DNA of 44,695 bases from assembly GCA_910584665.1 (NCBI GenBank), contig CAJUBL010000020.1:1-44695 (forward strand). The letters are read 5' to 3'. Positions 1-6,786 of this stretch are shown one piece after another; within the stretch, counting starts at the first letter, position 1, and each line of letters opens with the position of its first letter. The notes beneath the pieces were generated by a model. The model had not been told where the DNA came from and did no database searches. It saw only the letters and a program-made list of their open reading frames with translations. Source of the stretch: an uncultured Muribaculaceae bacterium (GTDB lineage Bacteria; Bacteroidota; Bacteroidia; Bacteroidales; Muribaculaceae). Position numbers and translations under genes: made by a program.

Positions 1-66
1 CTTAATCAGACAATAAAATTTTAATTTTAACTAATTTTAAGAGACACTAGTGATATCATATTATAA

Positions 67-816
67 ATGACCATAGATCACCTGACTTACGAGATTTTCC
101 CCACACGCGAAGAAATGGGACGGAAGGCTGCGGCCGATGTTGCGGCAGTCATAAAGGATTTACTCAGGACAAAAGCCGAGATAGGAATGATTTTCGCAGC
201 CGCACCCTCACAGAACGAATTTCTTGAAGCATTGGTTGCCGACAAGACAATTCCATGGGATCACATCAATGCTTTCCACATGGACGAATATATCGGACTT
301 GACACTGATGCACCACAAGGATTCGGCAATTTCCTACGTGCCCGCATTTTCGGGCTTGTCCCTTTCAAGAGCGTCAGCTATATTCCAAACGGCAATACAG
401 ACACCGACAAAGCTATAACCGACTACACATCACTGATACAACAAACAGGTATCGATATCACATGCATGGGTATAGGAGAGAATGCCCACATCGCGTTCAA
501 TGACCCGCATGTTGCTCAATTCGATGATCCTGCAATGATGAAAGTAGTGGATCTTGATGAAAAATGCCGTAACCAACAGGTGCACGACGGCTGTTTCAAG
601 TCACTTGATGAAGTTCCATCCCAGGCATTCACTCTGACAATACCCGTATTAATGAGCGCACCCCATGTATTCTGCATAGTGCCGGCCAGGACTAAAGCTC
701 AGGCTGTCCACAATACCATCAATGCCGAAGTTTCAGAAAAATATCCCTCGACAATCATGCGAACCCGTCCAGGCTGCCGCATGTATCTTGACACCGACAG
801 CGCCTCTATGCTGTAA
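67..816 (+). CDS. NagB-like glucosamine-6-phosphate deaminase/isomerase family protein
   Basis: The 249-residue protein belongs to the NagB/6-phosphogluconolactonase sugar-phosphate isomerase fold, cytoplasmic, probably acting on an amino-sugar phosphate. FHMDEYIG (residues 70-77) matches the NagB segment holding the general base, here D73. GIGENAHIAFNDP (135-147) matches the catalytic loop, but the second catalytic Asp of E. coli NagB (D141) is N139 and Glu148 is D146; H141 (E. coli H143) is kept. The phosphate loop, GLATGSTP-like in classic NagB, reads IFAAAPSQNEF (42-52). I recall a Bacteroidales subgroup with a similar loop, so this is probably a divergent paralogue rather than a dead gene. 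The true substrate is uncertain. It stands alone here: its stop lies one base from the end of the convergent NlpC/P60 gene, and no nagA is adjacent. Confidence 0.82.
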   Translation: MTIDHLTYEIFPTREEMGRKAAADVAAVIKDLLRTKAEIGMIFAAAPSQNEFLEALVADKTIPWDHINAFHMDEYIGLDTDAPQGFGNFLRARIFGLVPFKSVSYIPNGNTDTDKAITDYTSLIQQTGIDITCMGIGENAHIAFNDPHVAQFDDPAMMKVVDLDEKCRNQQVHDGCFKSLDEVPSQAFTLTIPVLMSAPHVFCIVPARTKAQAVHNTINAEVSEKYPSTIMRTRPGCRMYLDTDSASML

Positions 817-817
817 G

Positions 818-1534
818 TCACAGTCCTGGAGCGAGATCAGGATCGTCATCTACCGGCATCGAATAGATCGAGTCTATGGTGGCGGTCAGGACCTCGTCAA
901 GCATCTCCAGGCGTTTCTCTGCTTCCATAGCGGCCATATCTCCACTGACATCGGCTCCGGTACGCTTCTCCGGAGCCATCTCGACCACACGTCCCGACGA
1001 ATGGTAGTGTTTCATAAAATATTTCTCGCCTAACCTGCTCACTACCACTCCACGGGATGACGAAGCATGTATGAAACGGTCGTTACCGATGAACAGCCCG
1101 ACATGCGATATCCCGTTCCTGTTCTTGTCTGACGAAAAAAACACGAGGTCGCCTGGCTGCAGGTCGCGGCGAGATACTCTGGAAGCATATTCCCGTTGCG
1201 TACGCGTAGTCCGCGGCAACTTCATCCCCAACGCCTCATTATAAACATTCATCACCAGCGCCGAACAATCTACCCCGCGACGGCTTTCGCCACCATATCT
1301 ATATGGCGTACCGAGCCACCTGCGGGCCGCTTCAACTACAGCGCGGGAACGTCGCGACAGTTCCACCTCAGGAACGACCACGACAGCATCCTCCCCCAGA
1401 AGATCGTCGAGAGTTATCTCGGTAACCGGACGGCGTGGCGGCAATCCAGACGTCGATACACTCTTACCCGAACCGCATGACATCAGGGTCATTACAGTTA
1501 TCGATGCGAGTATCAGCGGTATCGGCCTGTTCAT
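818..1534 (-). CDS. NlpC/P60 family cell-wall hydrolase, lipoprotein
   Basis: This is a probable peptidoglycan endopeptidase that cleaves stem peptides, anchored by lipid. With the ATG at 1534 it has 238 residues; an in-frame TTG at 1543 is a less likely start. A hydrophobic signal ends in a lipobox (LMSC, Cys20). A linker of about 45 residues precedes the NlpC/P60 domain (about 65-180). The catalytic set is visible: Cys90 in GVDCSALV, His144 in ISHVGLFIG and His156 in FIHASSS. The acidic C-terminal tail of about 50 residues is unassigned. A TAnnTTTG element lies upstream. The gene converges on the NagB-like gene with a single base between stop codons. Confidence 0.92.
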   Translation of the reverse strand: MNRPIPLILASITVMTLMSCGSGKSVSTSGLPPRRPVTEITLDDLLGEDAVVVVPEVELSRRSRAVVEAARRWLGTPYRYGGESRRGVDCSALVMNVYNEALGMKLPRTTRTQREYASRVSRRDLQPGDLVFFSSDKNRNGISHVGLFIGNDRFIHASSSRGVVVSRLGEKYFMKHYHSSGRVVEMAPEKRTGADVSGDMAAMEAEKRLEMLDEVLTATIDSIYSMPVDDDPDLAPGL

Positions 1535-1556
1535 ATTAAACAAATGTTGCGCATTG

Positions 1557-1564
1557 CAAACTTA
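1557..1564 (-). promoter_or_regulatory. Probable -7 element for the NlpC/P60 gene
   Basis: On the minus strand the bases read TAAGTTTG, a full match to the Bacteroidota -7 consensus TAnnTTTG, about 23 bases before the ATG at 1534. No good TTTG lies at the expected -33 spacing, so the call rests on the -7 box alone. Confidence 0.45.
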
Positions 1565-1628
1565 CGCAAAAAATCCACATACCCTTTAATTTTTTTCATA
1601 AAAAAGAATAAACCACCTGGATAATACA

Positions 1629-1658
1629 TTGTCCAATAGAATAAACGGTATAAATTTG
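1629..1658 (+). promoter_or_regulatory. Bacteroidota-type promoter for the HtrA gene
   Basis: TTG (1629-1631), 19 bases, then TAAATTTG (1651-1658), matching the TTTG/TAnnTTTG consensus recognised by the primary sigma factor of this phylum. Transcription would start near 1665, leaving a leader of about 40 bases before the ATG at 1705. Confidence 0.65.
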
Positions 1659-1704
1659 CCGTTAGAAATTCAAAAAACAACAAAAATTTCACACATTACC
1701 TACT

Positions 1705-3189
1705 ATGAACAAATCAGTAATCAACACACTATGTGCATCCATGGTGGTTGCGATCGCCGCCTCGGTATCCTGCGCCAATACTGCCAGCAACCAGTCTCCG
1801 GCATCATCATCCGCCGATTCCCGTGTGAGGGTATCAGTACCGGCGGCCGACTTTACCGACGCGGCAGAATCCACAGTCAACGGTGTGGTCAGTGTCAAGA
1901 GCTACAATACTGTCAATAACAATATGCGCCAGCAACCACAGGGTTACGATCCGTTTCTGGAATTCTTCTTCGGCCCCCAGTACCGTCGCCAGCATCCACA
2001 GCAGGCTCCGGAACAGCCCAGCGAACGTCAGAGCGGTCTCGGCTCGGGTGTGATCCTGTCGGCCGACGGTTATATAGTAACCAACAATCACGTTATCGAC
2101 GGAGCCAACCGTCTGGAAATAACACTTAACGACAACCGCACATTCGATGCCACAGTCGTAGGCACCGATCCGGCCACCGACATCGCACTCGTCAAGATCG
2201 AGGCCGACAATCTCCATGTCATCCCTATGGGAGACAGTGACGACCTGCGTATGGGCGAATGGGTACTTGCCGTAGGTAACCCCTTCGGTCTCACATCTAC
2301 AGTGACCGCCGGTATTGTCAGCGCCAAAGCCCGCAACATAAGCAGTCTCACTCAGGGACAGGGAAGCCGCGGCATAGAGTCATTCATACAGACCGATGCC
2401 GCTGTCAATCCAGGAAACTCGGGCGGTGCGCTCGTCAACCTCGACGGCCAGCTCGTCGGCATCAACACAGCAATTTTCTCACAGACCGGAAACTACTCGG
2501 GTGCATCATTCGCGATCCCCACATCCATCGTCCAGAAAGTTGTCAATGACATCAAGGAGTTCGGCACCGTACAGCGCGCTTTCTTAGGTATCGGCTTCAG
2601 AGAAATCACACCCGAACTTGCCAAGGAGAAAAAACTGAAAGATATCAATGCCGGAATACTCGTAGGCACAGTTGATCCCGAAGGTGCAGCCGCCGAGGCA
2701 GGAATTCAGGTTGACGACATAATCATCGCCATTGACAACTCCACAACCAACAATGCCGCCCAGCTGCAGGAAGCTATGGCGCGCCACCGTCCGGGCGAGA
2801 GAATCAATATCACCGTGATACGTGACGGGAAACACATTGTCGTTCCGGTAACACTGCGTAACAGCCGTGGTGACACAGGAATCACCGTACAGGGTGACGT
2901 CAGCTCGCTCGGTGCCGTAATCAAGTCGCTCAGTGCAGACGAACTCAAGAAGCTCAACCGCCGGTCGGGCGTCAGGGTCGAAAAGGTCAGCAACGGCAAA
3001 TTCAAGGAAGCCGGCATACGCGACGGATTTATTATCTTCGACATCAACAACATCAATGTCAACTCGGCCGACGATGTGAAAAAAGTATACGACTCAATCA
3101 TTGAGAGCGACGAGTATGACCACGTGATGTTCATTACCGGCAAATACCCCGGTCAGCGTAAACAGTATTACGCCGTAGACCTCGACTGA
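1705..3189 (+). CDS. degP: HtrA/DegP-family (Do) periplasmic serine protease
   Basis: This 494-residue envelope protease and chaperone degrades or refolds damaged exported proteins. The order is signal sequence (1 to about 23), a Q/P-rich segment (about 70-110), a trypsin-like domain and two PDZ domains (about 292-385 and 395-480). The triad is visible: His129 in NNHVIDGA, Asp159 in DIALVKI and Ser239 in NPGNSGGAL. The signal ends ASVSCANT, which could be cleaved by signal peptidase I or, less likely, be a relaxed lipobox at Cys23. The gene has its own promoter and a strong terminator, so it is monocistronic. Regulation by envelope stress is usual for the family, but no dedicated site is visible. 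Confidence 0.95.
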   Translation: MNKSVINTLCASMVVAIAASVSCANTASNQSPASSSADSRVRVSVPAADFTDAAESTVNGVVSVKSYNTVNNNMRQQPQGYDPFLEFFFGPQYRRQHPQQAPEQPSERQSGLGSGVILSADGYIVTNNHVIDGANRLEITLNDNRTFDATVVGTDPATDIALVKIEADNLHVIPMGDSDDLRMGEWVLAVGNPFGLTSTVTAGIVSAKARNISSLTQGQGSRGIESFIQTDAAVNPGNSGGALVNLDGQLVGINTAIFSQTGNYSGASFAIPTSIVQKVVNDIKEFGTVQRAFLGIGFREITPELAKEKKLKDINAGILVGTVDPEGAAAEAGIQVDDIIIAIDNSTTNNAAQLQEAMARHRPGERINITVIRDGKHIVVPVTLRNSRGDTGITVQGDVSSLGAVIKSLSADELKKLNRRSGVRVEKVSNGKFKEAGIRDGFIIFDINNINVNSADDVKKVYDSIIESDEYDHVMFITGKYPGQRKQYYAVDLD

Positions 3190-3214
3190 TACACACATTT
3201 ATTTCCATACATCA

Positions 3215-3262
3215 GGACCGTGCGACCGGAGTGAGAACTCCGTCACACGGTCCATTTTTTTT
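3215..3262 (+). terminator. Rho-independent terminator of the HtrA gene
   Basis: GGACCGTG (3215-3222) pairs with CACGGTCC (3246-3253), with further inner pairing of GGAG with CTCC, followed by a run of eight T (3255-3262). It lies 26 bases after the stop codon. Confidence 0.85.
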
Positions 3263-3290
3263 GCCACACGATGCAATTTTTTTTACTTTG
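3260..3290 (+). promoter_or_regulatory. Probable promoter of the ABC transporter operon
   Basis: TTTG at 3260-3263, 19 bases, then TTACTTTG (3283-3290), one mismatch from TAnnTTTG. The -33 element uses the last T residues of the upstream terminator, so the two signals overlap. The leader to the ATG at 3336 would be about 40 bases. Confidence 0.55.
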
Positions 3291-3335
3291 CCACGTCTAA
3301 TACAGCAAACACAAGAAAATTCACAACTTTAAACA

Positions 3336-4271
3336 ATGAACATACTCGAAGTACACAACGTCTCGAAACACTTTACGGGGCACACCGCCCTTGATGACGT
3401 TTCACTGAACGTCCCCCGAGGCTCGGTATACGGCCTGCTTGGCCCCAACGGAGCCGGGAAAACCACCCTAATACGTATCATCAACCATATAACAGCCCCT
3501 GACTCGGGTCACGTCATCTTTGACGGGCACCGACTCGTAGAGTCAGACGTTGCCTCAATAGGCTATCTTCCCGAGGAACGCGGACTATACAAGAAAATGA
3601 AAGTCGGCGAACAAGCCATCTTCTTCGCCATGCTCAAAGGAATGTCTCGTACCGAAGCTACCGTAATGCTAAAGGAATGGTTCGAGAAATTCGGTATAAC
3701 CGACTGGTGGAACAAGAAAGTCGAGGAACTCTCAAAGGGTATGGCCCAGAAAGTACAATTCATAGTCACAGTGCTCCATCGTCCCAAACTGCTTATCTTC
3801 GACGAACCATTTTCAGGCTTTGACCCCATCAATGCCAATCTGCTTAAGGAAGAGATACTCTCTCTCCATCGCGAGGGCGCCACTGTCATCTTCTCTACCC
3901 ACAACATGGCCAGTGTCGAAGCTCTGTGTGACGAGATAACTCTCATCAACAACTCCCGCAACATACTGTCGGGTAATGTTGCCGCCATACGAGCCGAGCG
4001 TGGCGGCAACCGTTCGGCCTTTATAGTCACGGGCGATACCTCGCTCATCGTCGAACCGCTCGACAGCATCGGAGCCACCGTCGACATCGTACCGCTCGAT
4101 AACGGAGACACACGCCTGCTCGTCACCCCACAGCACGGCACGTCACTGCGCCATGTCATCGAGGTGGTCAACAGCCGTCTCGACATCAGGGCCATAGAAC
4201 CGGCCATCCCGTCTATGGAAGAGATTTTCATTAAAACCGTACAACAAAACACCCCCGAACAACAGCTATGA
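3336..4271 (+). CDS. ABC transporter ATP-binding protein (NatA-like)
   Basis: This 311-residue cytoplasmic ATPase powers the membrane partner encoded next. Walker A is GPNGAGKT (36-43), the signature is LSKGM (132-136), Walker B with its catalytic Glu is LLIFDEP (152-158) and the switch His is His189 in FSTHN. About 90 residues after the ATPase core match the DUF4162-type C-terminal extension of NatA-like ABC-2 ATPases. Its stop overlaps the permease start in an ATGA (4268-4271), implying translational coupling. The substrate cannot be read from sequence; NatAB (sodium export) and drug or peptide efflux relatives are possible. Confidence 0.93.
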   Translation: MNILEVHNVSKHFTGHTALDDVSLNVPRGSVYGLLGPNGAGKTTLIRIINHITAPDSGHVIFDGHRLVESDVASIGYLPEERGLYKKMKVGEQAIFFAMLKGMSRTEATVMLKEWFEKFGITDWWNKKVEELSKGMAQKVQFIVTVLHRPKLLIFDEPFSGFDPINANLLKEEILSLHREGATVIFSTHNMASVEALCDEITLINNSRNILSGNVAAIRAERGGNRSAFIVTGDTSLIVEPLDSIGATVDIVPLDNGDTRLLVTPQHGTSLRHVIEVVNSRLDIRAIEPAIPSMEEIFIKTVQQNTPEQQL

Positions 4272-5578
4272 GAAGCAAGATATGGATAATCGTGCGTCGT
4301 GAATATCTCGAGCGCGTAAGGAAAAAAAGTTTTATAATAACCACTATACTCATGCCGGTACTCATGCTTGCCATGATGTGCCTGCCGGCCCTCCTGATGA
4401 ATCTTAACATAAGCGAGACCCGGCGTATCGGTGTCATTGACAGATCGGGGATCATAGCCCCCGGACTTACAGATACCGATCTCGCCCGATACGAGCTTAC
4501 TGACGTGGCACCGGACTCGATGTATGCCCGGACCGAGTATGACGGTTTCCTGATCATATCCAGGGACATCGTCGACAATCCCAAAGGAGTCACCCTCTAT
4601 ACACGTGATGCCGGTTCAATGGAGCTTGAGAGCACCCTGAACAACAATATCGCCGACATCATCGAGACCGAGCGCCTCAAGGCTATAGACATGTCCGATC
4701 TGCGTGAAATCATGGACAGTGTCAAGGCCGATGTGAACATCTCCACCTTCCGTCTATCGGAGGGAGAGGAAGCCGCCGGCACCTCGTCAATGATAAGCTA
4801 TGCCATAGGCATGATAATGTCGGTAGTTCTCTACATGTTCCTACTTATGTACGGACAGATGGTGATGACCAGCATCATAGAAGAGAAAAACAACCGTGTA
4901 CTTGAGCTTATGGTCACCTCGGTCAGACCAACCCAGCTGATGATGGGCAAAATCATAGGTGTAGGACTCGTAGCTGTCACACAACTGGCGCTATGGGCAC
5001 TGATCATGGTTACCATCTCGGCGACATTCATTCCGCTGTTCATATCGCCAGAGGTAGCCGGAGAGATCGCCGCCTATAACACCGGGACTCTCAACGCCGC
5101 CACCGCTTCGCTTGACATCGAAGGTCTGCAGGCCCTGAGCGTCATAGGCAATCCGGCCTTCATCGCCGGAATCTTCGGTTATCTGCTGCTGTTCCTTGTG
5201 GGCGGCTTCCTCCTGTATGCCGCTATGTATGCCGCTATAGGATCGTCGGTAGACAATATTCAGGACGGCTCCCAGCTCCAGAGTTTTGTCATTATCCCCC
5301 TGCTGATAGGTTTCGTTGTCTCTACTACCATCGCCGCCAACCCTACCTCGTCACTGGCTGTATGGCTCTCGATGATCCCATTCACATCGCCCATGGTGAT
5401 GATGACCCGTATCCCATTCGGCATACCGGTTCCGGAAGTCATCGCGTCGCTTGTCATTCTATACGGCTCGTTCATAGCCATAGTATGGTTCGCGGCCAAA
5501 GTCTACCGCGTAGGTATTTTTATGCATGGGAAGAAACCGTCGGTCAAACAGCTAATACAGTGGGCCAGATATAAATAA
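4268..5578 (+). CDS. ABC-2 family transporter permease (NatB-like)
   Basis: A 436-residue inner-membrane partner of the preceding ATPase. A membrane segment near residues 20-43 follows the basic start (RREYLERVRKKSF), typical of ABC-2 permeases. Then comes an extracytoplasmic domain (about 45-175), and a cluster of further hydrophobic segments starts near 175 and runs to about 420. The motif EEKNNRVLELMVTSVRP (about 205-221) is the coupling region characteristic of the NatB/YhaP group. It starts inside the ATPase stop codon. Together they form an exporter of unknown substrate. A weak stem-loop follows before rpoD. Confidence 0.9.
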   Translation: MRSKIWIIVRREYLERVRKKSFIITTILMPVLMLAMMCLPALLMNLNISETRRIGVIDRSGIIAPGLTDTDLARYELTDVAPDSMYARTEYDGFLIISRDIVDNPKGVTLYTRDAGSMELESTLNNNIADIIETERLKAIDMSDLREIMDSVKADVNISTFRLSEGEEAAGTSSMISYAIGMIMSVVLYMFLLMYGQMVMTSIIEEKNNRVLELMVTSVRPTQLMMGKIIGVGLVAVTQLALWALIMVTISATFIPLFISPEVAGEIAAYNTGTLNAATASLDIEGLQALSVIGNPAFIAGIFGYLLLFLVGGFLLYAAMYAAIGSSVDNIQDGSQLQSFVIIPLLIGFVVSTTIAANPTSSLAVWLSMIPFTSPMVMMTRIPFGIPVPEVIASLVILYGSFIAIVWFAAKVYRVGIFMHGKKPSVKQLIQWARYK

Positions 5579-5596
5579 TCATAGTCCGACAAAATA

Positions 5597-5642
5597 AAAC
5601 GCTGTCGAATGGCGTTTATTTATCAGAAAATTTATACCTTTG
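5597..5642 (+). promoter_or_regulatory. Stem-loop and promoter before rpoD
   Basis: AAACGC (5597-5602) pairs with GCGTTT (5612-5617), possibly a weak terminator for the ABC operon because only a short T-rich stretch follows. Just after it TACCTTTG (5635-5642) is a perfect TAnnTTTG element, 26 bases before the rpoD ATG. No clear TTTG is seen at -33. Confidence 0.55.
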
Positions 5643-5668
5643 CACCTTGATAACCACTACTGAATACA

Positions 5669-6529
5669 ATGAGACAACTTAAAATCACAAAATCTATCAC
5701 CAACCGCGAGAGTGCTTCACTTGACAAGTACCTGCAGGAAATTGGTCGAGAAGATCTTATTACAGTCGAAGAAGAGGTTGAACTTGCTCAGCGCATCAAA
5801 CAGGGCGACCAGGCCGCCCTCGAGAAACTGACCCGCGCCAACCTGCGATTCGTTGTGTCGGTAGCAAAGCAATATCAGAACCAGGGTCTCAGTCTGCCCG
5901 ACCTCATCAATGAGGGAAACCTCGGTCTTATAAAGGCTGCGCAGAAATTTGACGAGACACGTGGTTTCAAGTTCATTTCCTATGCCGTGTGGTGGATCCG
6001 TCAGTCTATCCTTCAGGCTCTCGCAGAGCAGTCGCGTATCGTAAGGCTGCCATTGAATCAGGTAGGATCGCTCAACAAGATAAGCAAAGCACTGTCAAAA
6101 TTCGAGCAGGAACACGAACGTCGCCCTTCGCCCGAAGAACTTGCCCAGACCCTTGACGTTCCTGTTGAGAAGATTGCCGATACACTGAAAGTCTCGGGAC
6201 GCCACATCTCGGTCGATGCCCCCTTTGTCGAGGGAGAGGACAACAGTCTGCTGGACGTGCTTACCAATGACGACTCGCCAATGGCTGACGCATCGCTCAA
6301 CCAGGAATCGCTTTCCAAGGAGGTTGACCGCGCTCTCAACCAGCTCCATGAGCGGGAACGTGAGATACTCAAGATGTTCTTCGGTATAGGATGTCAGGAG
6401 ATGACACTTGAGGAAATAGGTGACAAATTCGATCTCACACGCGAACGCGTACGCCAGATCAAGGAGAAAGCCATACGACGCCTGAAAGGACAGAAAAGCA
6501 AACTGCTCAAGACATATCTCGGCCAATAA
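5669..6529 (+). CDS. rpoD: Primary RNA polymerase sigma factor, Bacteroidota type
   Basis: A 286-residue sigma-70 factor that directs RNA polymerase to housekeeping promoters. It lacks the long region 1.1 and the non-conserved insert of E. coli RpoD, which is normal in this phylum. Region 1.2 lies at about 15-48. Region 2, with the promoter-melting segment ISYAVWWIRQSI (103-114), follows. Region 3 covers roughly 130-200, and region 4 with its helix-turn-helix (LEEIGDKFDLTRERVRQIKEKA) is at about 245-268. This is the factor expected to read the TAnnTTTG promoters listed here. The gene is flanked by a -7 box and a strong terminator. Confidence 0.96.
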   Translation: MRQLKITKSITNRESASLDKYLQEIGREDLITVEEEVELAQRIKQGDQAALEKLTRANLRFVVSVAKQYQNQGLSLPDLINEGNLGLIKAAQKFDETRGFKFISYAVWWIRQSILQALAEQSRIVRLPLNQVGSLNKISKALSKFEQEHERRPSPEELAQTLDVPVEKIADTLKVSGRHISVDAPFVEGEDNSLLDVLTNDDSPMADASLNQESLSKEVDRALNQLHEREREILKMFFGIGCQEMTLEEIGDKFDLTRERVRQIKEKAIRRLKGQKSKLLKTYLGQ

Positions 6530-6559
6530 GCCAGACAACATATCAGTAAATCATACCGA

Positions 6560-6596
6560 CCACCCTGCCTACAAGGCAGGGTGGTTTTGTTTTTTA
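6560..6596 (+). terminator. Strong rho-independent terminator of rpoD
   Basis: A perfect 11-bp stem, CCACCCTGCCT (6560-6570) with AGGCAGGGTGG (6574-6584), a three-base loop, then a T-rich run broken by one G. It sits 30 bases after the rpoD stop. Confidence 0.93.
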
Positions 6597-6635
6597 TATC
6601 CGGACAGCGTCCTCATATAAAGAGGATGGACATTA

Positions 6636-6675
6636 TTAACATCGGCTCACCGCCGAATGTTAAAAAAAAAAAAAA
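6636..6675. other. Stem-loop followed by an A14 tract upstream of the TonB receptor promoter
   Basis: TTAACATCGGC (6636-6646) pairs with GCCGAATGTTAA (6652-6663) with one bulged base and a five-base loop. Fourteen A residues follow directly (6662-6675). The tract lies about 27-40 bases before the -7 box, where an UP-like element could act, and its length makes it prone to slippage. Confidence 0.5.
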
Positions 6676-6701
6676 TCATTAATTCCTGTTAATATAATCA
6701 T

Positions 6702-6709
6702 TATCTTTG
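6702..6709 (+). promoter_or_regulatory. Probable -7 element of the TonB receptor operon
   Basis: TATCTTTG is a perfect TAnnTTTG match. The leader would be about 70 bases to the ATG at 6787. This rules out the in-frame TTG upstream at 6712, which lies at or before the expected transcription start. No clear TTTG is present at -33. Confidence 0.6.
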
Positions 6710-6786
6710 CAGTGTGGAACAAGCATATCCGACACCGTTTAAACATAACCATCTTAAATATTTTATTATTAACCAATTCCAACATT

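Noticed and set aside
32..39. Promoter -7 element upstream of the NagB-like gene (TAATTTTA)
   Set aside because: The last base is wrong and the whole leader is A/T-rich, so a chance match is likely.
6712..6786. In-frame N-terminal extension of the TonB receptor from a TTG
   Set aside because: It starts at or before the predicted transcription start and would bury the signal peptide that begins at 6787.
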